Shown here: piece after piece, positions 46,916-56,968 of the stretch | Layout of the letters: every line of letters starts with the position of its first letter | Position numbering within the stretch: the stretch's first letter is position 1 | From: Tupaia tana | Taxonomy: Eukaryota; Chordata; Mammalia; Scandentia; Tupaiidae | Length of the DNA stretch: 64,000 bases | Reading direction: 5' to 3' | Assembly: GCA_026018925.1 (NCBI GenBank) | Contig: JAKSZU010000016.1 | Span: 59,773,575-59,837,574, forward strand | The notes under the pieces: model-generated | Database searches by the model: none | Told to the model about the DNA's origin: nothing | Seen by the model: only the letters and a program-made list of their open reading frames with translations | Position numbers and translations under genes: made by a program

Positions 46916-47530
46916 GAAGGGCACAGGTGAGGGTGGAGCGCAGGGGCCCGTCGGCTGGGACCCGCGGGCCGCACCCCGGCCGCCCCTCCCCCTGGCCCGC
47001 AGCCGCACTCACCAGCCTCCACCGACAAAGGCCGCTCCCGGCGGCTCCGCCCCCTGACGCCGCAGCTGCCGCCAGTCCGGACCCGGGCGGGAGAGGGTGC
47101 CGAGGGCGCTGGGTCTGAGCCAATGACGCCCGGTGACTGGGCCCCTGGGGCTGGACTAGCCGCCTGCGCCAGGCCGGCTCTGACGATAGCCTTCCCGCAA
47201 TGGCGACCGCGCTGCGCAGGCCTCGCATCCCGGTACGCATGCGCCAGCGGCGCCCGGGGTCGGCCGCTTCCCGCAGGGACGGGGCCCGGAGTTCCCACCC
47301 GCTCCCCGAGTCCGCGCTTCACACGTCCGGCGCCGACCGGTGAGGTCCCGACCTCGGCGCATAATCCTCATCGAATTTCCTCTCCGAGAGGGCGGAGGAC
47401 CGCGGGCCGAGCACAGTCCTGTAGCCGCTGCCAATCAGAAACGCTGGGTTGCGCGGCAACCGCGCAGCGTCGCTGCTCCGTCTCCAAGGCGACAACGCAA
47501 GCCGGCCCTCCTCAGTCTTGGAACCAACTC
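46916..47530 (-). promoter_or_regulatory. ZNF713: CpG island, probable ZNF713 promoter
   Basis: A third dense CpG block, about 15 kb upstream of the first ZNF713 coding exon. It has a CCAAT at 47,120-47,124 on the + strand and an NRF1-like cgcatgcgc at 47,234-47,242. It lies between ZNF713 (-) and SEPTIN14 (+), so it could fire in both directions, but only ZNF713 is expected to need a CpG promoter here. The assignment rests on position and the donor inside it. Confidence 0.7.
47013..47110 (-). other. ZNF713: probable ZNF713 5' untranslated exon
   Basis: On the - strand, GGCCTTTGTCGGTGGAGGCTG is followed by a GTGAGTGCGG donor (GT at 47,012-47,011). The 'CCTTTGTC…' wording is usual for first exons of KRAB zinc-finger genes. 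The 5' limit is a guess. Confidence 0.55.
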
Positions 47531-47817
47531 CTTTCCCTTGTCGATTTTATGTTGCTCAAACCCAAAATATAATAATAACTAAAGTAGATATCTTTTCACA
47601 GATGTGCTGACGAGAAGAATGCAACTCTTTTTATGGAAATAACATTTTGCTTAATTGGGGTTCAAAGTTAGTGGTCTCTATTACCAAAATCTATTGCGAA
47701 GATTCATCTGCTAACTCTGGTTTATAATGAGATTTTATATTTATCTTGAAAAACTTTTTCAGCTAGACAGGTGCTGTTAAATGTCACGGAAAATAAGCTT
47801 TAAAATAAAATTTATTA
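47530..47817. other. unassigned
   Basis: AT-rich flank of the CpG island with nothing recognised. Confidence 0.3.
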
Positions 47818-47912
47818 GGACCAGCAGTTAGCGTAATGGCTATGTCGCTGGACTCCCACGTAGTCGACCGCGGTTCACGTCCCGGACCCGGTGGCTTAAA
47901 ACTCACGCCGGG
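47818..47912 (+). mobile_element. L-type SINE head only
   Basis: The tRNA head and start of the linker (to actcacgccgggt) abut a complete copy without a tail in between. Confidence 0.9.
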
Positions 47913-48166
47913 TGGGACCAGCAGTTAGTGTAATGGCTATGTCGCTGGACTCCCACGTAGTCGACCGCGGTTCGAGTCCCGGACCCAGCGGCTTAAACTC
48001 ACGCCGGGCGCGTGTGCGTGCGTGCCCAAGATCCCGAGAGAAGAATGGAGGAGAAGGGATTGCGGCGTGGCCATCCCCCCTGGGGGGTGATTTCTCGCTT
48101 TCTGTTTCTCTGTCTCTCTGTCTGGCGAGCGCATGCGCCCTATAGCCAAAACCTCTCCAAAAAAAT
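47913..48166 (+). mobile_element. young L-type SINE
   Basis: Near-consensus: intact B box, perfect hairpin, and gcgcatgcgccctatag at the tail. The pair is flanked by AAATTTATTA and AAACTTTATTA. Confidence 0.94.
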
Positions 48167-48179
48167 AATAAACTTTATT

Positions 48180-48416
48180 ATTTTTATTATTTAGAATTTT
48201 GCTACAGGGTGTTTATGCTCACCAGAGAGAGTGAGAAAGCCAACACCCCCCCCCTCCCCCGGGGTGCTAACCACACCACAATCCCTTCTCCTCTGAGGAT
48301 TTTGAACATTCACACAGGTGTGTCTACCATGTCCTTCAAGATACTGGTCTGGTACTCAAACTACAGGGTTGACCATGTGGGATTCAGCTGCCTAAGCACC
48401 ATGCCACCACTGGCTT
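48180..48416 (-). mobile_element. old L-type SINE
   Basis: Tail aattttgctacagggtgttt, then a C-run at 48,245-48,252 followed by tcccccgggg, and a disrupted head ending ccaccactggc. Confidence 0.8.
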
Positions 48417-48519
48417 TTAAAATGTTAAAAGAAGTATATTCTAAGTCACTGTGAGGATTTAGAGGCTGGATGAAACATATATCAGGTAGCTCTCATATGT
48501 GCTCAATACTCAGGTATTT

Positions 48520-48765
48520 CTGTTTTGTTTTAGAGGTTTTTGCCTTAGGGCATGAGAGAGACAGACAGCAGGAGGGAAAGTGAGAAATCACCCCCCAGGG
48601 GGATGGCTATGCTGCAATCCCTTCTTCTCCATTCTCCTCCTGGGATCCTGGGCACCTGTGCACATGTGCCCGGTGTGATTTTCAAGCCACCAGGTCCGGG
48701 ACTCAAACCACCATCAATCATGTGTGAGTCCAGCGACATAACTGCTATGCCATCTACTGGCCCCT
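48520..48765 (-). mobile_element. L-type SINE
   Basis: Tail gaggtttttgccttaggg with a shortened CT tract. The head ends catctactggcccc. Confidence 0.87.
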
Positions 48766-48774
48766 CAGACAGGA

Positions 48775-49041
48775 TTTTTTTTTTTTTGAGAGGTTTTTTT
48801 ACTATAGGGCGCGTGCGTTCGCCAGACAGACAGAGAGAGACATAGAGACAGAAAGCAAGAAATCACCCACCAGGGGGGATGGTCACGCCGCAATCCCTTC
48901 TCCTCCATTCTCCTCTCGGGATCTTGGGCACACACGCACACGCGCCCGGTGTGAGTTTTAAGCCACCGGGTCCGGGACGCGAACCACAGTTGACTATGTG
49001 GGAGTCCAGCGACATAGCCATTACGCTAACTGCTGGTTCCC
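48775..49041 (-). mobile_element. young L-type SINE
   Basis: Flanks CAGGATTTTT on both sides. The hairpin is intact and the head ends gctaactgctggttccc. Confidence 0.93.
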
Positions 49042-49654
49042 AGGATTTTTTTTTTTTTTTGAGAGACTTTTGCTATAGGGCACGGTAGCTCACTGGAGAG
49101 ACAGAAAGTGAAAAATCGCCCCCTGAGGGAATGACCATGCTGTAATCCCTTCTCCTCCATTCTCCCCTCAGGACTTCAGCCATGTCCAGCTTAAGTTTCA
49201 AGCCTCGACAGCCGCTCAGAAGCAGGGAATGGGAGGCGTGATGGTTTACATCTCGAACGGACAAGTATTGGACAGCTGGAGTCAGTCCCCATGGAGGTTA
49301 TCTTTGATAACAGATTTTTTCTGGGGAATAGCTGAGTTTGTAGTTTTGTTTTTCAAAACTCTGCTTCAGCAAGGTGTGAAAAAGAGAAGAGGCTATGGAA
49401 ACTCATCGATTCCAGATATGATGACGGAAGAGGGCCACCCGGAAACCCTCCCTGAAGAATGCGTCGAATCAATCATCTGCGTGGCCCCAGTCCCCCTCCA
49501 ATGGCTGGTGGATGAGGAAGGTAAAGTTCTGCTCTAAGAAGCAGACAATTGGATGTGCACATTCCTAAGTAGGAGGAAGCCATCAGGAAGGAGAGGTCTG
49601 ACCACGCCAGACACGTTAGATGAGTGTGCCCGTCAGAACAAGGATTGCTCTGTG

Positions 49655-49725
49655 TCCTCACAGATGAATGAGGTTATGCCGGGAATTCCCTCCGCAGGGA
49701 TCTGGCCTGACTGATACGCAGTTCT
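49655..49725 (+). other. SECIS remnant of the SELENOK retrocopy
   Basis: In the 3' UTR part, cagatgaatgagg (with the ATGA core), a loop ggaattccc, and a closing ctgactgatac follow the SECIS layout (quartet ATGA … AA … GA). It has no role here because the reading frame is broken. Confidence 0.5.
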
Positions 49726-49785
49726 ATAAATGCACATGTTTGTCTCATTATCTTTTTTGTATAGTTGATTAAAGTATCGGTATAG

Positions 49786-50050
49786 TTTTTTTTTTTTTTT
49801 TGGAGAGGTTTTTGCTACAGGGCGTGTGTGCTCACCAGACAGAGAGAGACAGAGAGACAGAAAGCGAGAAATCACCCCCCGGGGGTATGGCTACGCCGCA
49901 ATCCCTTCTCCTCCATTCTCCTCTCGGGATCATGGGCATGCACGCACACGCGCCCGGAGTGAGTTTAAGCCACCGGGTCCGGGACTCGAACTGCGGTCTA
50001 CTGCAGTGGGAGTCCAGTGACATAGCCATTACACTAACTGCTGGTCCCAC
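49786..50050 (-). mobile_element. L-type SINE in the SELENOK retrocopy
   Basis: TSD GTATCGGTATAG (49,774-49,785) and GTATTGGTATAG (50,051-50,062). Intact hairpin. Confidence 0.94.
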
Positions 50051-50128
50051 GTATTGGTATAGTTTCAATAAGTAAATATTTTTAGGTTGCAGAACTGACT
50101 CATCTTTATATAATTAAATCACAAAACA

Positions 50129-50380
50129 CAGGCCAAGTGGTTGCATGGTGGTTAAAAATGTCTGGATCCCATGTAACTGACTGCACAGTTTGAGCCCTAG
50201 TCCTGGTACCTTGAGAAATACACTGGGCCTGTGTGTGTGCATTCCCAAAATCCTGCGAGGAGAATGAAGGAGAAGGGATTGTCTTGTGGCCTCCCCCTGG
50301 GGAGTGCACTCGCTGTGCTCGCTCTGTCTCTCCAGCAGTGCACACACCCTGTAGGAAAATGATAAAACAACAAAAACCCA
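50129..50380 (+). mobile_element. old-head L-type SINE in the SELENOK retrocopy
   Basis: Head caggccaagtggttgcatgg and linker gtgtgtgtgcattccc. The tail is ctgtaggaaaatgataaaac. Confidence 0.85.
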
Positions 50381-50618
50381 TAAAAACTGAATCTGAAGAT
50401 AATAAAAAGTTGTGTATTTAGTACTGTGTTGCTCTTTTCAACCTTTGAGATATTGTAAATTGTTCATTTGTTTTCACTTATAAATAAATCATATCTATTT
50501 CAGTAATGTGCATTAAAAAAAAAAAAAAAAGTTTCAAGCCTCGGGGTCCAGGATTCAAGCTCCAGTGGGCCATGAGGGAGTTCAGCAACATAACCATTAC
50601 GCCATCTGCTGGTTCCCC

Positions 50619-50936
50619 TCAGGTTTTAAAGGCAAAAGCCAGGGTGAGAGAAGAGAGAGAGGGATTACATCATTGTTTGGGGACGATTATCTTTGGCTGC
50701 CAGGTTGCATAACAAGGTTGGCATCAGTCTAAGGATGGATGGCAATCTCTGGACAGATGTCCTTGCAGAAGTCAGTTCTTGTGTTGGGTTGCAGTGGTCT
50801 TTGCGCAAGGTTAGGGTTCTGGTAGAGTTCTCTGAATAACAGTTCTTGCCAGCAGGTGTACTAATGTGAGAGAGCATCTCCTCCATGACCTTTCTGGCTT
50901 AGTTTAGTCAGGATTTATATAAATGATTGCGATGTG
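50619..50936. other. unassigned
   Basis: No gene or repeat recognised. Confidence 0.3.
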
Positions 50937-51188
50937 GGACCAGCTGTTGGCGTAATGGCTATGTCGCTGGACTCCCATATGGTCGACTGTGGTTCAAATC
51001 TCGGACCCAGTGGCTTACCCTCATGCTGGGGCACGTGTGCTTGCATGCCCAAGATCCCGAGAGGAGAATGGAGGAGAAGAAATTGTGGCGTGGCCATCTC
51101 CCCAGAGGGCGATTTCTCACTTTCTGTCCCTCTCTCTTTCTGGTGAGCGCACGTGCCCTGTAGTAAAAACCTCTAAAAAAAAAAAAAG
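50937..51188 (+). mobile_element. L-type SINE
   Basis: Head gggaccagctgttggcgtaatgg. Flanks GATTGCGAT and GATTGCAAT. Confidence 0.92.
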
Positions 51189-51768
51189 ATTGCAATTTGA
51201 TCATGAAAAACTTTCACAATACTGATATCATCTACAAGCGTATGACTTAACTTGCCTATTCATGGCTTAGAAGGCAGTTACAAAATTCTATTATATTCCT
51301 CTCTTGTTATTTGCCATTTTGTATGTCATTAAATGGCAGCTTAATCACATCCAATCATAGGTTAGATAGGAGCTCCTCAACTGCACAGTTAAATAGATTC
51401 TGGAATATGGCAATGCCCTTTTCACTTGCATAGAGATCCAAAAATGGAACCAGAACTATGGTTTGAGTGTGAAAAATAAAGCTAATTTTGCACGGTGATA
51501 AGGATCTCATTAGTCATTTGATAGCACTAGAAGCAACTTAACACTACTTGTGATTCAATGTTAGCTGTCATCAAAATGACTTCACTATAGCATATGTTAA
51601 ACATTATAAGTGCTATCTTGCCTTGTAATTTTAGGTTGAGTTCATTAAGAAACATTATCAAGTCTGCAGTGAAAGTTAACCTCCAAAGCCATTCAGTGTT
51701 TGATAAATGATTGAGATTCTTTTCATTTAGGAAAAATATTAATCTCAGCTCTAAAAAATTTTAGTGTA
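51189..51768. other. unassigned, possibly old DNA-transposon remnant
   Basis: Long AT-rich stretch. Phrases such as 'aaaatggaaccagaactatggtttgagtg' suggest transposase-derived sequence but do not settle a family. Confidence 0.25.
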
Positions 51769-51781
51769 ACTTTACCACTGT

Positions 51782-51969
51782 TGGAACCAGTGGGTGGTGT
51801 GGTGGTTAAGGCGCTGGACTCCCACATAGTTGACCGCAGTTTTAGTCCCAGATCTGGTGGCTTGCTTTCTCTCTCTGTTTCTGTCTCTCTGTGGTGAGCT
51901 CATGTACCCTATAGCAAGTTAAAAAGTTAATAATAATAATTAAATTAAATTAAATAATTAAAAAAAAAG
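51782..51969 (+). mobile_element. S/L hybrid SINE with exact TSD
   Basis: S-type head, but the 3' part has gtggtgagctcatgtaccctatagc like an L-type tail. TSD ACTTTACCACTGT at 51,769-51,781 and 51,970-51,982. Confidence 0.92.
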
Positions 51970-52349
51970 ACTTTACCACTGTCAAGCCACCAAACTGCTG
52001 TGTGGTAGATCAAGTCAACCTTCTATTTCCAACAAAATTCCTGAAACTGACAATGTTTAAGTTCATGAGAATAAATAAAGTTAATTATTGGCTCTATTGG
52101 TTCAATAATCCATGGTAGATTCAATATTTTCCACAAAGTATTTGTTTAGCAAACTCTGTTTGAGGTTGTACTGAATTAAGGTTTTCTCAATTCTTTGAAA
52201 ATATTCTTGTCTGAACTTGTTCTACACAGAGTCATCCTAAAAGCTATTTCTCCAATAATTTCCAAAATCACATCAACTCCTGAATAAACATACAACCGAA
52301 TAGCATTGGTACTCATAGTATATGTAGACCCATTAAGAGTCAGACAAGG

Positions 52350-52482
52350 CTGGCTGGCTCACTGGCCCAGTGATTAAGGCAGCTGGTTCCCACATGACCA
52401 ACTGGAAAGTTCAAATCCTGGCCTTGGCAGCTTAAAAAACATAGGTTTCAAAACAAACAAACAAACAAAAAAACATAGGTTT
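52350..52482 (+). mobile_element. short tRNA-like SINE head
   Basis: ggctcactggcccagtgattaaggc, then B box agttcaaatcctgg, then A-rich sequence with aacataggtttc repeated twice around a CAAA run. Confidence 0.65.
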
Positions 52483-53350
52483 CCATTTTGGGGGTCTGGG
52501 TTCCTGGGAAATGATTGTGTTTCTTTGGTGGTGACATATTTCTTTGTTTTTTATGTTTCTCATGGTCTTGGATATCTTTGAATTAGATGGAACAGTCACC
52601 TTTTTCAGACTTTATGAACCGGTTTTAGAGGGGAAAGTCTTCCACCTATAGCTGGATCAAGGGCACTGATAGGGTAGGATGTGGTGATTCTGATTCTGAC
52701 AAGTTTGTAGCACTGTTGTCTCCACACAGTTCTGTCAGCTGAAATCGGTGTCAGTAAAGATCGTAGGGTTTCACCAGCCAAGGATGTGGCCACATTGGGG
52801 CCATTGTGTCAAAACTGCTGAGCTTCTCCTAATCTCTTTCTCTCATGGAGTGCAGTATGGCTGAGGGCATCCATTCTGGTTAGGGTTCAGGACTAGAACT
52901 GTACAGTTGGCCATGTGGGATCCAGTCACCTTAACCACCATGGCCCAGTGTAAATATTTACGTATATAATTCATATAAAGAATCTCTTTGAGGTACTACC
53001 CAGATTTGGGAGAAAAATTCACCTCTTAACAACAGTTATCCACAGACTTCTCTTACTTTGGACATCAATTCCAAGTTCAGGAGTCCTTATGGCCACCCCA
53101 CTTCTAACCATCCTTTCAAAAAATAGTTTTGAAGCAATTAAACATACATAAATATAAAATTTAACCTCAGATCTTATACAAAAATTACTCAGAATATATT
53201 GTTGCAGTGAGTTGGACCAAATGTCATAGGTGAAAAGCACTATTCTCCATCAGATTGCTCTTACATCAGACACAAGCCATAAGGTCTGCAGGCCAACATC
53301 ACTTCTGACCAGCTGACTACAAATTCAGGGATTATTTTTTCTTCAAAGAT
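52483..53350. other. unassigned, with a SINE-head fragment
   Basis: A L/S head fragment on the - strand at about 52,880-52,952 ('actagaactgtacagttggcc…ccttaaccaccatgg'). The rest is not assigned. Confidence 0.35.
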
Positions 53351-53522
53351 TCTTTTTTTAATAATCACTTTATTTATTTTGTTTATTCATTCATTTAGTT
53401 TGACCAGAGAGAGACAAAGAGAGAGACAATGAGAAAGCAAGCTGCCAGGTCCAGGACTTGAACCGTGGTTAGCCATATGGGAGTGTCCAGCACCTTAACC
53501 ACCATGCCACCTGCTGGTCCCC
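53351..53522 (-). mobile_element. S-type SINE
   Basis: A/T-rich tail, GA tract, and head ending cacctgctggtcccc. Confidence 0.88.
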
Positions 53523-54375
53523 GAAAGTCAGGGGTTCTAATGACCCACTCCAGTTTCATAATTTGCTTGAATGACGTACAGAGCTCATCAAAGTTATGAT
53601 TATTATTGGCAAATTATACAAATTGGAAAAGACACATAAGGCAAGATCTGGAAGGTTTCCAAACATGAATGCATCCTCAGGGATACAGTCTCCTCATAAC
53701 TGACGTGAAGACTATCTGACCTTCTGGGGGACAGTTTTAATTTGAGTTCCGCTACGTACTGCTGACATGGCTAACCTTTAGTCTCCAGCCCCTTCTAGAA
53801 GTGTGGACAAATATCTTTAGTCTTCCCAGAGCTCAGAACTGATCTGGCATATTCCAAAGGCCCCAACATAAATCACAGCATTAGACTTGCCAATGGCCAA
53901 ACCCCCAGGGAAAGACATTCCTATCAGGCAGGACCTTGTAGGGGCCTAGAGATCATCACTCAGTAGCTAAAGGCAAGGCCAGATCTCTCGGTAAAATGAA
54001 TTCTTTTCCCTCCCCTAAAGTTGATCTATTTCCCTCATGAGAGAAAGAGACTGAGAGGTAGACAGAGAGAGAAAGATTCTAAAAAAGATCCCAACACACT
54101 TGATCCCCCTCTCCCAGCCTCTCAGCCAATCAAGAACCTGGATATATGCCTGGCACATTTCAGGTCAACTGGGATCCAGGCCTGCAGCCAGCTACACCTG
54201 AGACAACAGAATTAATTCTTCACCATGCACTTTCATTCGATTCACTTGTTTTGAGCTATGCAGGTAGTGATACTGGTTCCGTTGCATAACAAAGTCATCA
54301 GAGACCTAGGCTTTACCTTTTTATTTCTGTTCTTTTGGCTTTTAGTTGTTCATTCATACTTATAATAAAGATGAC
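53523..54375. other. possible old LTR-like repeat, unassigned
   Basis: 'cttgaatgacgtacagagct', 'agatctggaaggtttccaaa' and 'gtaggggcctagagatcatc' sound like an old LTR in antisense. The family is not identifiable by eye. A diverged SINE-like purine tract lies near 54,040-54,080. Confidence 0.3.
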
Positions 54376-54612
54376 AGAACCAGCAGATGGTATGGAGGTT
54401 AAGGCAACTAGATCCCACATAGACAACTGTGCAGTTCAAGTCCTGGACCTTGGCAGCTTGAAAAATACACCGGTATGCATGCATGTCCAAAATCCTAGGA
54501 GGAGAATGGAGGAGAAGGGATTCTGGTGTGGCCATCCTCCCTAGGGAGTGATTTCTCACTCTTTCTCTCTCCTTGGCTAGTACATGCACCCTATAATAAG
54601 AAAAAAAACCAG
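54376..54612 (+). mobile_element. old L-type SINE
   Basis: Head agaaccagcagatggtatgg. The hairpin is reduced to cctccctaggga. Confidence 0.85.
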
Positions 54613-54779
54613 CAACAACAACAAAATATTTTTTAAAAGGCAGTAAGTATATTATTGTTATATTAAAATAAAATATTTTCTAAATTCCTATTTTAATTTC
54701 TTTATAGTAAATTTTGATATAAAAAAGCATGAGACCATCAATCTTCACCTTATGTTGTCAAGATACTTTGACTATTCAG

Positions 54780-55730
54780 AGTCTCTTGGAAGACCATGTT
54801 AATTTTATGATAGACAAGTGTTGGAGAAGATATGGAGAAATTGGAACCTTTCTGTTTCACTGGTGAGAATGTCAAAGGTGCAGCTGCTGTGGTAACCAGT
54901 TCGGGTGTTCTTCCAAAAGTTAAACATAGACTTACCACGTGACCCATCAATTCTACTTTTGGTTATATACCCAGAAGAATTGGAAGCAGAGCCTCAAAGT
55001 GGTATGTGCACACGAATGTTTGTAGCAGCATTATTCACAACAGTCCACGGGTGGAAGTCACCCAAGTATCCGTCAACAGATGAATAGTATGGACAAAATG
55101 TAATATGGACATTCAAAGAAGGAAATGACACACTTACATGGATGAACCTTGAAAACATTATACTACATGAAATAATTCAGTCACAAAAGAACGAATATTG
55201 TGGGACCAGCAGATGGCATAGTGGTTACGTTGTTTGTCTCTAATGTAGTCAACCATGGTTTGAGTCCCGGTCCTGGTGGCTTGAAATTCACGGCAGGCAC
55301 ATGTGTGTGTGTCCAAGATCCCGAGAGGAGAATGGAGGAGAAGGGATTGTGGTGTGGCTATCTCTCCTAGTGATTTCTCGCTTTCTGTCTGTGTTTCTTA
55401 TGAGTACATGTGCCCTATAGCAAAAATCTCTCTCTCTCTAAAAAAAAGAACAAATATCGTATTATTTCACTTGTATGAGATATTTAGAGTAATCAGATTC
55501 ATAGAGACACAGGGTTCACAGGTGGTTGCCAGGGAGTGGTAGGTGAAAATAGAGAGTTATTGTTTAATGTATATAGAGCTTCCGTTTGGGAAGAGTAAGA
55601 GTTGGAAGACAGTTAGTGATAGCATTTGCATGACAATGTGAATAGAAACATCGCTGAACTGTCTATTTAAAAGTGGTTAAAATGATAAATTATATGTTAT
55701 GTGTATTTTACCAAAATAAAAAAAAATAAA
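54780..55730 (+). mobile_element. L1 3' end, split by a SINE
   Basis: Sense L1: 'gacaagtgttggagaagatatgg', 'atatacccagaagaattgg', 'agtgaataa'-type spacing, 'gccagggagtggtagg', and an A-rich end (ccaaaataaaaaaaaataaa) at 55,710-55,733. Stops throughout. Confidence 0.88.
55201..55443 (+). mobile_element. L-type SINE in L1
   Basis: TSD AAAAGAACGAATATTG (55,185-55,200) and AAAAGAACAAATATCG (55,444-55,459). The C/G hairpin is lost. Confidence 0.93.
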
Positions 55731-55789
55731 CTTTAAAAAGACAGCTGAATTCTCATAGCTGCTTCTATGTTCAACCTATTTAGGGTTTT

Positions 55790-56034
55790 ATTTTTTATTT
55801 TTTATTTTGCTGTAGGGTGTGTGCACTTGCCAGAGAGAGACAGAAAGAGAAAGTGAGAAAGCCTCCCCGCCTCCAGTGGAACTGGCTAAGCTACAAAGTC
55901 TTCTCTGTGCTCCTCTCCTGGTATTGGCCATGCACGCACACATACCTGGCATGTTTTTCAAGCATCTGGTTTGGGATTTGAACTGTGCAATTGGCCACAT
56001 GGGATCCAGCTACCTTAACACCACTGGCTGGGTT
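55790..56034 (-). mobile_element. old L-type SINE
   Basis: Tail ttgctgtagggtgtgtgcac, a body without the hairpin, and head ending ccactggctggg. Confidence 0.82.
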
Positions 56035-56109
56035 GAGATATGTTGTTTTTATTGATGCTTCTGAAGAAACTCTGGATTTGCATCAATATGTAGTTGGAAA
56101 AAGGAAACT

Positions 56110-56373
56110 TTTTTTAAAAAAGAGGTTTTTGACTTAGGTCACATGTGCTCGCTAGAGAGATGGAGAGGCAGAAACAGTGAGAGGAAAAGTGAGAAATCAC
56201 CTCCTGAGGAGGATGTCCACTCACAATCTCTTCTCCTCTCTTCTCCTCCCAGGATCTTGGACACACATGCACATGTGCCCAGTGTGAGTTTCAGGCCATG
56301 GGGTCCAGGACTTGAACCACAGTTGGCCACGTGGGAGTACCACAACATAACTACTACAGATTCTGCTGACCCG
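56110..56373 (-). mobile_element. L-type SINE
   Basis: Tail gaggtttttgacttaggtca. Flanks AAAGGAAACTTTT and AAAGGAATCTTTT. Confidence 0.86.
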
Positions 56374-56504
56374 GAAAAAGGAATCTTTTAATAGTCTTCC
56401 CACATAGTTGTGAATATTCTTCCTTCCCCTCTAACAAAACTTGATAAAGTTAGTTATAATGTGAAATGTGAAACCATGCTCAACCACTTTTTTTGATAAG
56501 GAAA

Positions 56505-56660
56505 GTGATGCCACAATCCCTTCTCTTTTCTCCACATAGGTTGTTGGGCACGCATGCACACTTGCCCAGTGTAATTTTCAAGCCATGGGTCCGGGACTTG
56601 AATCGCAGTCAACCATATGGAAGTCGAGGCACGTAACTGCTATCCCACCTGCTGGCCCCA
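56505..56660 (-). mobile_element. L-type SINE, 3' truncated
   Basis: Begins within the body (gccacaatcccttctc). The linker and head are present and the head ends cacctgctggcccc. Confidence 0.85.
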
Positions 56661-56757
56661 GTCTGCTTTCTTTTCAAATGTATCTTGATCTCACGTATGA
56701 CTTCGTAATGTTGTGTATCGTTCATTTGTAAAACCTCTTTTACTGCGTTATCTCAAT

Positions 56758-56968
56758 CAGTGTTTCTTAGCTGAGAGTTACTCTGCCCTGCAGGAGTATT
56801 TGGCAATGTCTGGAGACATATCTAGTTGCCACACTAGGGTGTTGCTACTGACATCTAGTGGGTAGATGCCAAAGATGCTGCCAAGTCTCCTGCAACACAC
56901 TAGACAACCCTCTGGAACAAGAAATTAAGTGGATCAAAATGTTGCTAGTGCTGAAGTTGGGAAACTTT
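56758..56968 (+). mobile_element. MER5A (hAT-Charlie non-autonomous DNA element)
   Basis: 'cagtgtttcttagctgag…' at the start, 'ttggcaatgtctggagacat', 'gctactgacatctagtgggt' and 'gctgaagttgggaaactttaa' at the end reproduce MER5A in order. Confidence 0.9.

Larger units (their letters stand above)
49208..50528 (+). pseudogene. SELENOK: SELENOK processed pseudogene (full-length retrocopy)
   Basis: Intronless copy of selenoprotein K, an ER membrane protein acting with ZDHHC6 in palmitoylation. The ATG at 49,241 gives MVYISNGQVLDSWSQSPWRL, then SLITDFFWGIAEFVVLFF, the family's single transmembrane segment. A 1-nt deletion near 49,409 shifts the frame, and CGA has become TGA at about 49,450. In the original frame the terminal GG-TGA-GGAAGG-TAA still aligns with the selenocysteine codon and end (49,513-49,524). 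A long 3' UTR with an AATAAA-type end and a poly(A) (50,515-50,530) follow. Exact 15-bp TSDs (49,193-49,207 and 50,529-50,543) bracket it. Two SINEs later entered its 3' UTR. Confidence 0.93.
49046..50618 (-). mobile_element. L-type SINE split by a SELENOK retrocopy
   Basis: The tail and body lie at 49,046-49,207, and the head (aagcctcggggtcc to atctgctggttcccc) lies at 50,531-50,618. AAGTTTCAAGCCTCG, part of the SINE head, is duplicated at the break. Confidence 0.92.

Noticed and set aside
46843-47582. Overlapping open frames of 80-159 aa in the 47-kb CpG island
   Set aside because: Same compositional effect; no recognisable protein and no conserved motif.
48003-48147. Recurring peptides such as 'GDGHAAIPSPPFSSRDLGHARTRA' in many short open frames on both strands
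   Set aside because: They look like a multicopy gene family but are translations of the same SINE body in different frames. They have no initiation context or conservation independent of the SINE.
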